The translations under genes and the position numbers were made by a program. From assembly GCF_037201805.1 (NCBI RefSeq), contig NZ_CP147404.1, positions 2,194,001-2,258,000 of the forward strand: a DNA stretch of 64,000 nucleotides, given 5' to 3'. Source of the DNA: Bacillus sp. FJAT-52991 (lineage in GTDB: Bacteria; Bacillota; Bacilli; Bacillales; Domibacillaceae). Below the pieces are notes generated by a model. The model did not search any database. It was not told the origin of the DNA and saw nothing but the letters and a program-made list of their open reading frames with translations. Positions within the stretch are counted from its first letter, which is position 1. Each line of letters opens with the position of its first letter. Below, in pieces: positions 52,917-61,202 of the stretch.

Positions 52917-53023
52917 GCAACTAAAGGTTGCATTTATTAATTATTATTATACGCAACTTTTAGTTGCTGTCAACCACTTTAGCAACTTTTAATTGCATAA
53001 CTTTAAACGCAACTTATTGTTGC
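52917..53023. promoter_or_regulatory. cro-cI operator region with four 15-bp palindromes
   Basis: The operators are GCAACTAAAGGTTGC (52917-52931), GCAACTTTTAGTTGC (52953-52967), GCAACTTTTAATTGC (52982-52996) and GCAACTTATTGTTGC (53009-53023). Centres are spaced 36, 29 and 27 bases. The consensus is GCAACTWWWRKTTGC. They control the divergent cro and cI promoters. Confidence 0.88.
52946..52973 (-). promoter_or_regulatory. Early (cro) promoter
   Basis: On the minus strand a perfect TTGACA (52973-52968) and perfect TATAAT (52951-52946) are separated by 16 bases. Operator 2 fills almost the whole spacer, so repressor binding must exclude RNA polymerase. Confidence 0.85.
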
Positions 53024-53025
53024 TG

Positions 53026-53031
53026 TATAAT
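53026..53031 (+). promoter_or_regulatory. cI promoter -10
   Basis: TATAAT lies 3 bases after operator 4, with no good -35. The promoter is probably weak and directly regulated by CI at operator 4. Confidence 0.6.
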
Positions 53032-53066
53032 ACTACTATAAAAGATATTTAGAAAGGAGACGCCTT

Positions 53067-53420
53067 ATGTTTCCTAAGCGATTGAAGTCACTGAGATTAT
53101 CTAAAAAGTTAACACAACAAAATATGGCGGATCTGCTTGGTATCACAAGACAAGGATACGGTAAATATGAAAGTGCTCAAAGTGAACCAGATAATGAAAC
53201 GCTTCAAAAAATTGCAGATTATTTCGATGTTACTACCGATTATTTATTAGGTAGATCAGACAATCCTACTACTCAAACCGACGACGAAAAAGAAATGCTC
53301 GAATTCTTTGCTAATCCTGAATTGAATTTGTTCTTTAAAGAAATGAAGGAGTCTCCAGAGGAGCAATTAGAGGAGTTACGGGAGATCTGGGAGATCATTA
53401 AGAAGAGGAATAAAAAATAA
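53067..53420 (+). CDS. CI-like XRE repressor without protease domain
   Basis: The 117-residue protein has an N-terminal helix-turn-helix (LTQQNMADLLGITRQGYGKY, about 15-34), a conserved DYLLGR, and a charged helical C-terminus (EEQLEELREIWEIIKKRNKK). It lacks the LexA-type self-cleavage domain, so induction probably needs an ImmA-type protease; a candidate gene starts at 63826. Its 3' end recurs at 54851. Confidence 0.85.
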   Translation: MFPKRLKSLRLSKKLTQQNMADLLGITRQGYGKYESAQSEPDNETLQKIADYFDVTTDYLLGRSDNPTTQTDDEKEMLEFFANPELNLFFKEMKESPEEQLEELREIWEIIKKRNKK

Positions 53421-53437
53421 ATACACGCCGTAGCGTG
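53389..53437 (+). repeat. cI 3' end and hairpin, copy 1
   Basis: The 3' codons (gggagatcattaagaagagg and following) and the hairpin CACGC-CGTA-GCGTG (53424-53437) are repeated at 54851-54900 with few changes. This marks the left edge of the cargo slot. Confidence 0.75.
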
Positions 53438-53515
53438 CTATTTATTTTTATTTATCCACTGTTATAATTTTCTTAATTTGTATTAATGAACAAATGATGC
53501 AGTCAATATAACTAA

Positions 53516-53968
53516 TTATAATTTTTCTGGAAAATTAATATCTCCGCACTTGTGACAATAGATAGCCTTCCAAGTTGCAGGACTCTCAAGAAAAATTGTT
53601 TCCTTACAACAGCTTGTGATGATTTCTTCCATATCATTAAGCTCTATTTGCGTTCTTGGATCAGTTTTTTTCATTGGTTTATAATTTATTTTCAAGGTAG
53701 AATTACTGGATCTTTTTTTCATCTTTCCAAAAGATTTATTTAATTCATCAATTACATGATTTTTTGTTAAATCCATAATAAATTGAACTTGATCTTTGGT
53801 GTATTGTGTATTGAAAGGTGCTGGTAATCCACAATGGGGGCAGTAAAATTTATCTCTTGTCTCCTCAGCCAGCTGGTCGTAAAAAATCTTAAACTCTCTC
53901 TCACAGAAAGGGCATTCTTTTCTCAATAGACCATTATTATCAAGCCGAATTGCAACTGAAATTTCCAT
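53516..53968 (-). CDS. Four-CxxC zinc-ribbon protein of unknown function
   Basis: The 150-residue protein has four CxxC-type pairs: CPFC (about 19-22), CPHC (about 43-46), a CC pair near 125 and CHKC (about 142-145). These suggest two zinc ribbons around a basic middle (KKRSSNSTLKINYKPMKKTD). ATG 53968 follows GAGGTGA. It is divergent from the 53995 gene with only 26 bases between, so the pair is probably functionally linked. Confidence 0.6.
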   Translation of the reverse strand: MEISVAIRLDNNGLLRKECPFCEREFKIFYDQLAEETRDKFYCPHCGLPAPFNTQYTKDQVQFIMDLTKNHVIDELNKSFGKMKKRSSNSTLKINYKPMKKTDPRTQIELNDMEEIITSCCKETIFLESPATWKAIYCHKCGDINFPEKL

Positions 53969-53994
53969 AAAATCACCTCAAAGGAGTTTTCATT

Positions 53995-54780
53995 ATGAAT
54001 AAATCATATCAAGAACTTACCAAAATTTCACGTGAATTTAGAGATTTAGCCGGAGATTTACTAAGAGCAGATACTAATACATTTGATACAGCATTAAACT
54101 TCTTTAAATCATTTTGCGAAGAAACGAAAATCATTCAAACTATCTTGACGCCAATTTTAGAAAGTGAATTTGACACTCAAACTTGGTTTGATAATGCAGT
54201 AAATCAACAATACTCTATGGCTGGTAGTGGAGATGCTACCCTTCCCACAAAAAAAGTTGATGCATTAAAAGTCGTTTACGATATGCTTTGGAGTGAAGAT
54301 GCTCAAAATACTTTTCTAGATTTCGGGTTTAATACTATGTATACAAAAAACTTCAACGAGCAATTACGGAAAGTAAATAATAATTTAACGAATCTTTTAA
54401 TCCGCTATATTACTAGAGAATTAGAGGATGAAATTGAAATGATTAAACCTCAAAGCAATCAGGCCTGGAATCAATATAATACTTATAACGGACCTACAAA
54501 CGTTGCTAATAACTCAAGCCATTTTACTCAGAATGTTAGCATAAATAATCCAACTCTTGCTGAGTATGTTGAACAATTACGTATTGTTATTGATCAATCG
54601 ACTGAGCTTAATCCAGAAGAAAAACAAGATGCTCTTGAAACTGTTGAAATGCTTGAAGAAGAACTTGTTAAAGAGCAACCAAGCTTAACAAGGGTTCAAA
54701 AAGTCCTCACGCACCTTCCAACGGTTGATGCTTTTACTTCCATCGCCAGTAATATTGTTGGTACTTTAGCAGGTTCATAA
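53995..54780 (+). CDS. Helical accessory protein of unknown function
   Basis: The 261-residue protein has an amphipathic N-terminal half, an Asn-rich linker (NQYNTYNGPTNVANNSSHF at about 160-180) and a C-terminal helical module (AEYVEQLRIVIDQSTELNPE, LTRVQKVLTHLPTVD, hydrophobic end IASNIVGTLAG). That C-terminal pattern recurs in several bacterial defence and stress proteins, but I do not assign a family. The ATG follows AAAGGAG. Confidence 0.6.
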   Translation: MNKSYQELTKISREFRDLAGDLLRADTNTFDTALNFFKSFCEETKIIQTILTPILESEFDTQTWFDNAVNQQYSMAGSGDATLPTKKVDALKVVYDMLWSEDAQNTFLDFGFNTMYTKNFNEQLRKVNNNLTNLLIRYITRELEDEIEMIKPQSNQAWNQYNTYNGPTNVANNSSHFTQNVSINNPTLAEYVEQLRIVIDQSTELNPEEKQDALETVEMLEEELVKEQPSLTRVQKVLTHLPTVDAFTSIASNIVGTLAGS

Positions 54781-54850
54781 TTTATTAATGAAATATATTC
54801 TTTAAAAATTAACATCAGTTGATATAATCGTATTCAACTAAAGGAACTGC

Positions 54851-54905
54851 GGGAGATCATTAAGAAGAGGAATAAGAATAAATAACACGCTACGGCGTGT
54901 TTTTA
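54851..54905 (+). repeat. cI 3' end and terminator, copy 2
   Basis: The sequence translates, in the former repressor frame, QLKELREIIKKRNKNK and a stop, parallel to the CI end QLEELREIWEIIKKRNKK. The hairpin ACACGC-TACG-GCGTGT follows with TTTTATTTT. It is therefore the tail of a second, slightly different cI allele. Confidence 0.75.
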
Positions 54906-54930
54906 TTTTGCCTGTCTACTCTTGTTAATC

Positions 54931-54974
54931 AGCTTTGAAGTAAAGTTTAATTGAATAAACTTTACTTCAAAGCT
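54931..54974. repeat. Perfect 18-bp inverted repeat downstream of ptuB
   Basis: AGCTTTGAAGTAAAGTTT is followed after 8 bases by its exact reverse complement. It lacks a T tract, so it may protect the mRNA 3' end, stop convergent transcription, or mark a recombination end. Confidence 0.75.
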
Positions 54975-55007
54975 TCACACATTTGAGAAACAAAAGTTTT
55001 GGATTCA

Positions 55008-55850
55008 TCAAACAGTATAATGTTGTATACCATCATTACAAAACCACTCACTATGTACAAGAGCTTCATACATTGCGGACTTCCAATGATTTAAAGAGTA
55101 TGCTTCAGCACTTTTTTGATATTCTATAAGTTGAATCCTTACCGCTTCTCCTCCCCCAATATTATACAAGTTTTTTAGAGTATAAGCCTGACTACTTAAC
55201 TCCTCACTAGCTAACACGCTATATAAATCCGAAAGTTCAAATAAACCAAAATGATGTTCAACTTTTGAATATTTTTCATTTGTCCATCCCTCAGGCTTCC
55301 TCACAAAAAAACTAAAACCATATTCATTATAAGCACCTAGTTTAGCAAACATCCATTTCTGATCATTAACATCATCATAATATGGATGAAGCGTTTCTTT
55401 TCCTAAAACTGGTGCAATATCACCTTTTATTGAATTACAATCTCTACAACAAGGCAATAAATTTAATGGCGTTACAGCATATATAGGATACTTTGCTTTC
55501 GGTAAATAATGATCTAATGTCTTAGGCGGTCTAAAGCCACAAATAGGACACTTCCTAGTGCTATGCAAAATTTCATTATAATATTTTCTTCCCGGCTCTC
55601 CTTTTGGAACAAATTTCCTTTCGTATAACCAAGTCATTTCTTCTTTTGATATTTTGTCACTTACTGTCTCATGAACAGGAATAGTTGTTAACTCTCCCAG
55701 TTTAGCTTTACTGTCATACTCTTGAATCCTAAATGTGAAGTTCTCCATTTCTTCATACACTCGTGTTTTTAAGGAAATATTTCTAACATTGCTTGTACAG
55801 TCTTTTAGTATCTCTCTAAGGTCAATTGAAGGTTTGTCTAGTAGAATCAA
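55008..55850 (-). CDS. ptuB: HNH endonuclease PtuB of a Septu-like system
   Basis: The 280-residue protein has an HNH nuclease core: CPIC (101-104), TLDHYLPKAKYPIYAV (111-126), N130 and CCRDCNSIKGD (134-144). The DHYLPKxxYP form is typical of PtuB nucleases. Its TTG start overlaps the ptuA stop (TTGA). In Septu the ATPase senses infection and the HNH subunit cuts DNA. The N-terminal 95 residues are helical and could bind PtuA. Confidence 0.8.
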   Translation of the reverse strand: MILLDKPSIDLREILKDCTSNVRNISLKTRVYEEMENFTFRIQEYDSKAKLGELTTIPVHETVSDKISKEEMTWLYERKFVPKGEPGRKYYNEILHSTRKCPICGFRPPKTLDHYLPKAKYPIYAVTPLNLLPCCRDCNSIKGDIAPVLGKETLHPYYDDVNDQKWMFAKLGAYNEYGFSFFVRKPEGWTNEKYSKVEHHFGLFELSDLYSVLASEELSSQAYTLKNLYNIGGGEAVRIQLIEYQKSAEAYSLNHWKSAMYEALVHSEWFCNDGIQHYTV

Positions 55851-57388
55851 AAGTTATCACCTTTTCTCAATAGTAAAGAACGCAAAATAGTTCGTCCTTC
55901 AAGTCCTAACTGCTCATTAAATATATTTAATATTTCTTCATAATCATCATATATGTCCACCAAATTTTTTAGATATTGATGAAACCCAGAAGATGTTACC
56001 TCAAGTCCAAATACTTCCCGAGTTAAAGTACTAATATTTTCTCCAAAGGTTTCGATATCAGGTCTGTAAAAAGAAACTAAATTATCAGTACGATTCATTA
56101 CCCAAGTGCAATTCCTAGGAACTTCTTGAACTAAAACTGGTGAATGAGTTGCAATGAGAGCAACTGCATTTCTATATATCAACAAATCAGAAAGTGCTCT
56201 TGTAAAAGCCGAAAGTAGCGGGGGATGTAAATGTATTTCAGGCTCATCTAATATAACAAGGCTCCTCTCTTCTACAGTTTCAACTAATTTTGTAATAGTA
56301 AGAAGAACAATCTTATGACCCGAACTTAACTTTTCAAAGATAATATCAATCCTATCATGATACTGGGGTAGAATCAGATACTCAATTCCTAAACCATTAA
56401 ATATTGGATCGCTTTCTAATGTTCGTATTGCTTGTCGCCACCGCTTTGTTTTTGCGCTATTACTCAGAAGTATTAATGCATCTTTAAATTCTTTTTGAAG
56501 ATCCCTTAAGTTTTTTGGTACATGCATTACCTTTTTTTCATTTGTAGTATGATCTTTTGTAAATTCTTTTTTTAATAGACCTATATTATAATATTTAATT
56601 TTATCGCCTTTTCGAATGTCAAGAATATCATTTCCAGAATCAAAAGAACTGAAAGATATAGAAACCAAATTTGCAAATAAATCCTCATTAGAACCTTGTG
56701 CTAATTCTGATATGATTTCTCCATATTCGTTAGACCCTGTTCTTAAATAATTTATAATATTTTTTAATAAATTTGTTTTACCTACACCGTTTCTTCCAAT
56801 TATAATATGTAAATTAGAAGGGGGAATAGATCTAGATTTTACTTCAACCTCAAACGATGTAGCAGATTCAGTATCAGGTAAAATAAAAGAGAAAAAATAA
56901 TCTGTTAATTCTGCATTTCCATTTGCTAATCGACGGTATTGTCCTTTAACAGATGTAGTAGAAACAGAACGTAATAAAGACCTATGTGTAATATATTCAC
57001 CCTTTACCTCTTCATATAATTCTTCATCAAATGCTATATCATTTAAGCCCCTTAATATTTGAAATCTTATATCTGCTCCTAACTCATTAAGTTTGCTATA
57101 ATAAGTTACATCTTGACCAACTGAGAAAAAATTATTATCTAGCGTATCCCCAAAAACACTTGGAATGTCAGGTCTTATACTCCTACCTTCTGACCACTTT
57201 AATCCTTTTTGACCTATTTTTGTTGTTCCAATCCACTCCACTGATTTTTCATATGAATAATATACTCCAAAGAGAGTCTTATACTCCCACCAGTCGTTCC
57301 AATTATCTTTTACTAGGAATACAGTTGGTTCTTCAGCAGTAGTATATGGCGTTTCATCAGATTCAAGAACTATAAATTTAATATTCAC
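55847..57388 (-). CDS. ptuA: ATPase PtuA of a Septu-like system
   Basis: The 513-residue protein has an unusual N-terminal region (1-190) with no recognised fold. An AAA_23/SMC-like ATPase follows, with Walker A GRNGVGKT (198-205), signature LSSGH (354-358), Walker B VILDEPEIHLHPP (378-390) and switch histidine ATHSPVL (413-419), and a C-terminal helical tail. With the HNH partner it forms a Septu-type antiphage complex. GTG 57388 follows GAGGGTG. The region is AT-rich, which suggests recent transfer. Confidence 0.8.
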   Translation of the reverse strand: MNIKFIVLESDETPYTTAEEPTVFLVKDNWNDWWEYKTLFGVYYSYEKSVEWIGTTKIGQKGLKWSEGRSIRPDIPSVFGDTLDNNFFSVGQDVTYYSKLNELGADIRFQILRGLNDIAFDEELYEEVKGEYITHRSLLRSVSTTSVKGQYRRLANGNAELTDYFFSFILPDTESATSFEVEVKSRSIPPSNLHIIIGRNGVGKTNLLKNIINYLRTGSNEYGEIISELAQGSNEDLFANLVSISFSSFDSGNDILDIRKGDKIKYYNIGLLKKEFTKDHTTNEKKVMHVPKNLRDLQKEFKDALILLSNSAKTKRWRQAIRTLESDPIFNGLGIEYLILPQYHDRIDIIFEKLSSGHKIVLLTITKLVETVEERSLVILDEPEIHLHPPLLSAFTRALSDLLIYRNAVALIATHSPVLVQEVPRNCTWVMNRTDNLVSFYRPDIETFGENISTLTREVFGLEVTSSGFHQYLKNLVDIYDDYEEILNIFNEQLGLEGRTILRSLLLRKGDNF

Positions 57389-57578
57389 ACTTTCACCCTC
57401 GGTCTTGAAAATTATTAATATCCTTCAATATATTATTTAACTAGAACGATCAATTTATATGTTCTAATAAATTTATTACAACTATGGAATGTCAACACAA
57501 ACAAGAAGCTCTCTTGACTAAATCTTCTAACTACTGATTTTCCTTCCTATGAACATTTTTCAGGGTTACCAGGATAAT

Positions 57579-57667
57579 ATACTTATTATACCAAGGCTCA
57601 ACGAGGACTATTGTCGTTATTCGTCGAATGGTAGATATAGAATTTTCAACTAGTTTGTAGGATAATG
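57579..57667 (+). promoter_or_regulatory. 89-bp element A upstream of a + strand lipoprotein gene
   Basis: It aligns without gaps to 60972-61060, with roughly 57 of 89 bases identical by hand count. Best conserved are TATACTTA at the start, GTCGTTATT in the middle, TATAGA-TTTT, and GTAGGATAAT at the end. Both copies lie 100-145 bases before + strand genes for extracytoplasmic proteins. The 377-base gap from 57389 to 57766 contains nothing else but the hairpin at 57687. Confidence 0.55.
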
Positions 57668-57686
57668 GAAGAAAATGATTCTTTTA

Positions 57687-57702
57687 CACGCAGTGGCGTG
57701 TC
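57687..57702 (+). terminator. Third cargo-boundary hairpin
   Basis: ACACGC-AGTG-GCGTGT followed by CTTTCT has the same stem as the hairpins at 53424 and 54885. It lies between ptuA and the lipoprotein gene. Confidence 0.6.
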
Positions 57703-57766
57703 TTTCTATATTTACCGTACTATTTGTGTAACATGAATAAAATAAACAAAGGAGAGTATCAAAACA

Positions 57767-58369
57767 GTGAACAATGCACTTAAAGGTTGTCTGGGCTGTT
57801 TGGGCCTAATCATTTTGTTATCACTCATTATTGGTGGTTGTACTGCCTTTTGGGGTACTAATGAATACGAGAAAACCGAAGAACAAATAACTACTACTGA
57901 AACTTCAACTGATTCACCACAAGATACGGTAAAAGAAGCAGTTAAACCAGATACTGCTGAACAAAGTAAAGATGAAAAAGGAAGCTGGAAAGAAAAGATC
58001 CAGCAAGTTGCTGCTTCCAATAAAAGCGAAACTGAAAAATTTGATGAAGTAAGCTTGTATGCTCAAGATTATAATGCTAGTGACAGTGAGCGTACAGAGT
58101 TTGAGAATTATATTGTTAATGAATACAAAACTGGCAAGTATCTAGCAGATATAAAAAATGACGAGTATATGTTAACTAATATCTTTAAAGCTGAGGTTGT
58201 TGATACCTTTTACGATGTGAAAGAACAAGACAATACACCGATGGCCCTCTTTGCTTTTGATTTTTGGCAAAATACAAAGTATACGTATAGAGGCGTTGAT
58301 GATGTGAATAGTCATGAAGTTAAAGCGAATGAGGAGCAGATGGATAAGGCTTTGGCAAAGATGGATTGA
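57767..58369 (+). CDS. Phage-encoded lipoprotein, unknown
   Basis: The 200-residue product has a hydrophobic signal (GCLGLIILLSLIIGGCTAF) with a probable lipobox IGGC (about 22-25). A long acidic/Thr-rich linker (30-80) and a folded domain (90-200) with DEVSLYAQDYNASDSERTEF follow. GTG 57767 follows AAAGGAGAG at 10 bases. Expression on the + strand suggests lysogenic conversion. Nothing is seen in the 311-base gap to 58681 except a terminator. Confidence 0.6.
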   Translation: MNNALKGCLGCLGLIILLSLIIGGCTAFWGTNEYEKTEEQITTTETSTDSPQDTVKEAVKPDTAEQSKDEKGSWKEKIQQVAASNKSETEKFDEVSLYAQDYNASDSERTEFENYIVNEYKTGKYLADIKNDEYMLTNIFKAEVVDTFYDVKEQDNTPMALFAFDFWQNTKYTYRGVDDVNSHEVKANEEQMDKALAKMD

Positions 58370-58571
58370 ATAAAACGAAAAAATCCCACTGAAGAAACAT
58401 GAATTTAGAGGACTTTTGCTTTGGTTACCTGGTATCAATGGATAAAGTATTTCTTTAATTACTCTTATCATTAATGATGATTTTAATAGACTCTATTGTG
58501 CTAAAGCACCTTTCCATATTAAAAAATCAGCCAGATTTTTTAAAGAAATTAAGAACCTACCACATAATAAC

Positions 58572-58607
58572 AAAAGCCTTATCCGTTTTCGAATAGGGCT
58601 TTCTTCT
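58572..58607. terminator. Bidirectional hairpin between lipoprotein and GIY-YIG genes
   Basis: The stem AAAGCC-TAT / ATA-GGCTTT is flanked by T-rich sequence on both strands and lies between convergent genes. Confidence 0.65.
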
Positions 58608-58681
58608 TTATTAATTTTAAGTTGATTTTCATTGAAGTATAATATAATAAACTAAAACATTGGTCTACGAGGTGTTAAAAA

Positions 58682-59554
58682 TTAGTTTGAATTCAATCCA
58701 AACGCTCTTGTTCCCAGCTTTTCTTTATATTTATTTTCTTCTCTGATAGCTTCTGTAGAGGTTAAGGCAGCAGGAAGTGTCTGTAAAATTGTATATTTAA
58801 ATTTATAAATTCGTTCCGGTTCTTTTTCCAATACCTCTTTTAGTTTTTTGTTGTTGCCGTGCCCATTTTCCACGTACTTTTTCCAACGTCCATACAACCC
58901 TTCTTTACCGGATGCAGACCCAACATATTGCATCCCATCTGTCGTATCCAAAATGAGATAAACCCCACCAACAGAAGACAGCGACTTATACCATGTCCTG
59001 TTTACATCGGGATCTCTGATTATTTCTTTGAGTTCTTTGAAAGTCAGATTTATATCATAATAACCAGGAAAATCTTTAACAAATCCTTTTGGTAGAAGCT
59101 GTACCACTTCATTTGGGTATGTATCCAACCATACGCACCATCCTTGGGCCACTCCGCTCCAGCTAATGACCAGTCTTCTTTCTAAATCTTCGAAGCCTGT
59201 TAGTTTTTCTAAATCATATTTATACCTACTTTTGAGTTTAGCTTTCCCTCTGAATGAAACATCTTTTCCAGGTGGGAATTTGTTAGCTGACGGAAAACCA
59301 TCTACATTGTATGTATTCTTGATCTCGTAAACCCCAACAAAAAGTGCCTGGTTATTGTTTATGCCTAGACAGGAAACGAGATACTTACAACCTTTGAATT
59401 TATCTGTTTCTTGATAAGATTGATATAACTCAAATTCATTATTATAAAATAACTCGTGAACATTAACATCCCTTGTATCCTGATGCCTTGCTATCTTAAT
59501 CTTATTAGTAACATCCAACCTGTATAATCCTAACATCTTCTTTATGGTCAGCAT
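58682..59554 (-). CDS. GIY-YIG nuclease-domain protein
   Basis: The 290-residue protein has a C-terminal GIY-YIG domain (about 205-290): GGVYLILDTTDGMQYVGSAS, GLYGRWKKYVENGHGNN and a C-terminal glutamate in STEAIREENKYKEKLG. The N-terminal 195 residues are of unknown fold, with GVAQGWCVWLDTYPNEVVQL. ATG 59554 is chosen because it follows GGAGG at 5 bases, 42 bases inside the longest frame. It may be a defence or homing-type nuclease. Confidence 0.78.
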   Translation of the reverse strand: MLTIKKMLGLYRLDVTNKIKIARHQDTRDVNVHELFYNNEFELYQSYQETDKFKGCKYLVSCLGINNNQALFVGVYEIKNTYNVDGFPSANKFPPGKDVSFRGKAKLKSRYKYDLEKLTGFEDLERRLVISWSGVAQGWCVWLDTYPNEVVQLLPKGFVKDFPGYYDINLTFKELKEIIRDPDVNRTWYKSLSSVGGVYLILDTTDGMQYVGSASGKEGLYGRWKKYVENGHGNNKKLKEVLEKEPERIYKFKYTILQTLPAALTSTEAIREENKYKEKLGTRAFGLNSN

Positions 59555-59803
59555 ATGTACCTCCATCAATTGTCTATCTCTATTTTTATTATACAATCGA
59601 TTTTGTATAACTAAAGTATCAAGTTTAATACGGATCTTCAGTTTTGTTTCCTCTTATATGTAAAGAAATAACCTTTAGCGAAACAATCTCGTAACTAACA
59701 ATATAATAATCTCTAGTATAAGAGTTGTCAGAATAGATACTAAGACATCATAAAAATTAAATGATTTATTATTCAACTAACCTACTTCTATAACCAAAGA
59801 AAA

Positions 59804-59821
59804 AATCCTGAAAAACAGGAG
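59804..59821 (-). terminator. Terminator of the 59901 gene
   Basis: The stem TCCTG / CAGGA is followed by TTTTTTC on the minus strand. The surrounding 346-base gap (59555-59900) shows no other feature. Confidence 0.6.
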
Positions 59822-59900
59822 TTTCAATGAAACTTAATTATAATTTATTAACCTTTATAAAACCTAAAGGTAACTGTAGATTCTCTATTTCAAATTCTTC

Positions 59901-60917
59901 TTAGTAAACTTTATACTGTGTAGCAACTAGCTCTCTTTGGACTGAAATGTCACCGTTTAACACATAACAATCGGCAGAATTTGTGTGCCGATTAAAGTTA
60001 TACAAGCGATATAAAACATAATGATCCGGCTCCTTTTGAGAAAATGCCAATTCATTAATAGTCATCATAAAAGGGGTGTTTTCCCCACCAGTAGTCGTTT
60101 TTACTTCTATGCATTTCGGTTTTCCATCAGGTGTAAAAGAAAAAATATCGTAGCCCGCTCCATCCCCTTCAATTACAGAAGTGTGTTTCACTCTCTCTGC
60201 TAGATCTGGCCGGCCAGCTTCGATTAGAGCCTCCCTTTCCCATTTAAGCACAAGTTCTTCCCCTTGAAGCCCAAGTTCTTTGTTTCTAGATGTATTTTCA
60301 GCAAAATCTACTTTTCTCCCTTTAAATTTCCGTGTATCGCTCCCTCGTTGTCTTTTAGTTTCTGGGGGCTCCGAAAAGGACAGTTGATTCGATAAGGATG
60401 ATCCTGTATTTTCTTCAGTAAATGTGGGAGTCAACTTTAAATTATTTAAAGCAGCTACAGCCGCTTCAGCATCCCAGTCTAGAATTTGCCACTTGAAGTA
60501 AACTGGGCACTCTCGGTCTATGTCATGTGTGACATATGCTGCTTTGCCCAAATAAGTATATGGTTGAGCTTTTTTAGTTTTAGGATTGATCCCTTCAGTA
60601 CGTAGAAAAATATAAATATTTTGTGTTAAGTGATTGTGATTAATAAAATCTAAAATTTGAGAACTTTTTAAAGTTTGACGAAGCTGTGACTGCCATGTCA
60701 GAATTCCATCCTCAGTGATTTCTTCTTCAAAAGTATGATCTCCTTGTTTTTGTCCCAAGGTTATAAAGAAAACATAGTCTTTCTCTCTATTAGAAATTTT
60801 TATAATTCCCTGAATCCCCCATGTGCCAGTGCGGGGGATAAAGTTACTGTCCGGATCAAACAAATCATGTACATCTTTTCTATGGTATGTTTCGTATAGT
60901 CTAAGACCTCTAACCAC
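59901..60917 (-). CDS. DUF3427-like + DUF3883 putative nuclease
   Basis: The 338-residue protein has an N-terminal module (about 1-150) resembling DUF3427 (FIPRTGTWGIQGIIK, DYVFFITLGQKQGDHTFEE, YTYLGKAAYVTH). After a basic linker the C-terminus (about 210-330) is DUF3883: GLQGEELVLKWEREALIEAG, GAGYDIFSFTPDG and KCIEVKTTTGG. The D...EVK arrangement is that of PD-(D/E)XK nucleases. These domains occur in restriction-like and BREX-associated proteins, so an antiphage role is likely. Confidence 0.72.
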   Translation of the reverse strand: MVRGLRLYETYHRKDVHDLFDPDSNFIPRTGTWGIQGIIKISNREKDYVFFITLGQKQGDHTFEEEITEDGILTWQSQLRQTLKSSQILDFINHNHLTQNIYIFLRTEGINPKTKKAQPYTYLGKAAYVTHDIDRECPVYFKWQILDWDAEAAVAALNNLKLTPTFTEENTGSSLSNQLSFSEPPETKRQRGSDTRKFKGRKVDFAENTSRNKELGLQGEELVLKWEREALIEAGRPDLAERVKHTSVIEGDGAGYDIFSFTPDGKPKCIEVKTTTGGENTPFMMTINELAFSQKEPDHYVLYRLYNFNRHTNSADCYVLNGDISVQRELVATQYKVY

Positions 60918-60971
60918 TTGACTTACCTCCTGAAACCTCTTTCTTTGCTCTCCCTTGCCTAAATAGGCCTA

Positions 60972-61060
60972 TATACTTAGTATAACAAATTATCTTCGAT
61001 TTTTATGTCGTTATTTGACGAAGAGATAATATAGAGTTTTAAAAGGCTGTGTAGGATAAT
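60972..61060 (+). promoter_or_regulatory. 89-bp element B upstream of the YHYH protein gene
   Basis: This is the partner of 57579-57667, in the same orientation relative to the following + strand gene. It contains the inverted pair TCGT / ACGA around TATTTG in its middle. It occupies much of the 285-base gap between 60917 and 61203. Confidence 0.55.
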
Positions 61061-61202
61061 ATTAGGAAGTTGCTTTATTTTTTACATAGCGGGGTATTTG
61101 TTTGTTGTACCCGTTATTAGTCCTATTATCCCATTATATATTATTTATTAAATAGAAAAATCTACATACTTAAAATCACTAGTAAGATTAGGAGTTGAGA
61201 AC

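Noticed and set aside
57600..61030. Spo0A-box reading of the 89-bp elements
   Set aside because: Only the copy at 60972 contains TGACGAA; the other has CGTCGAA, so the match is not conserved.
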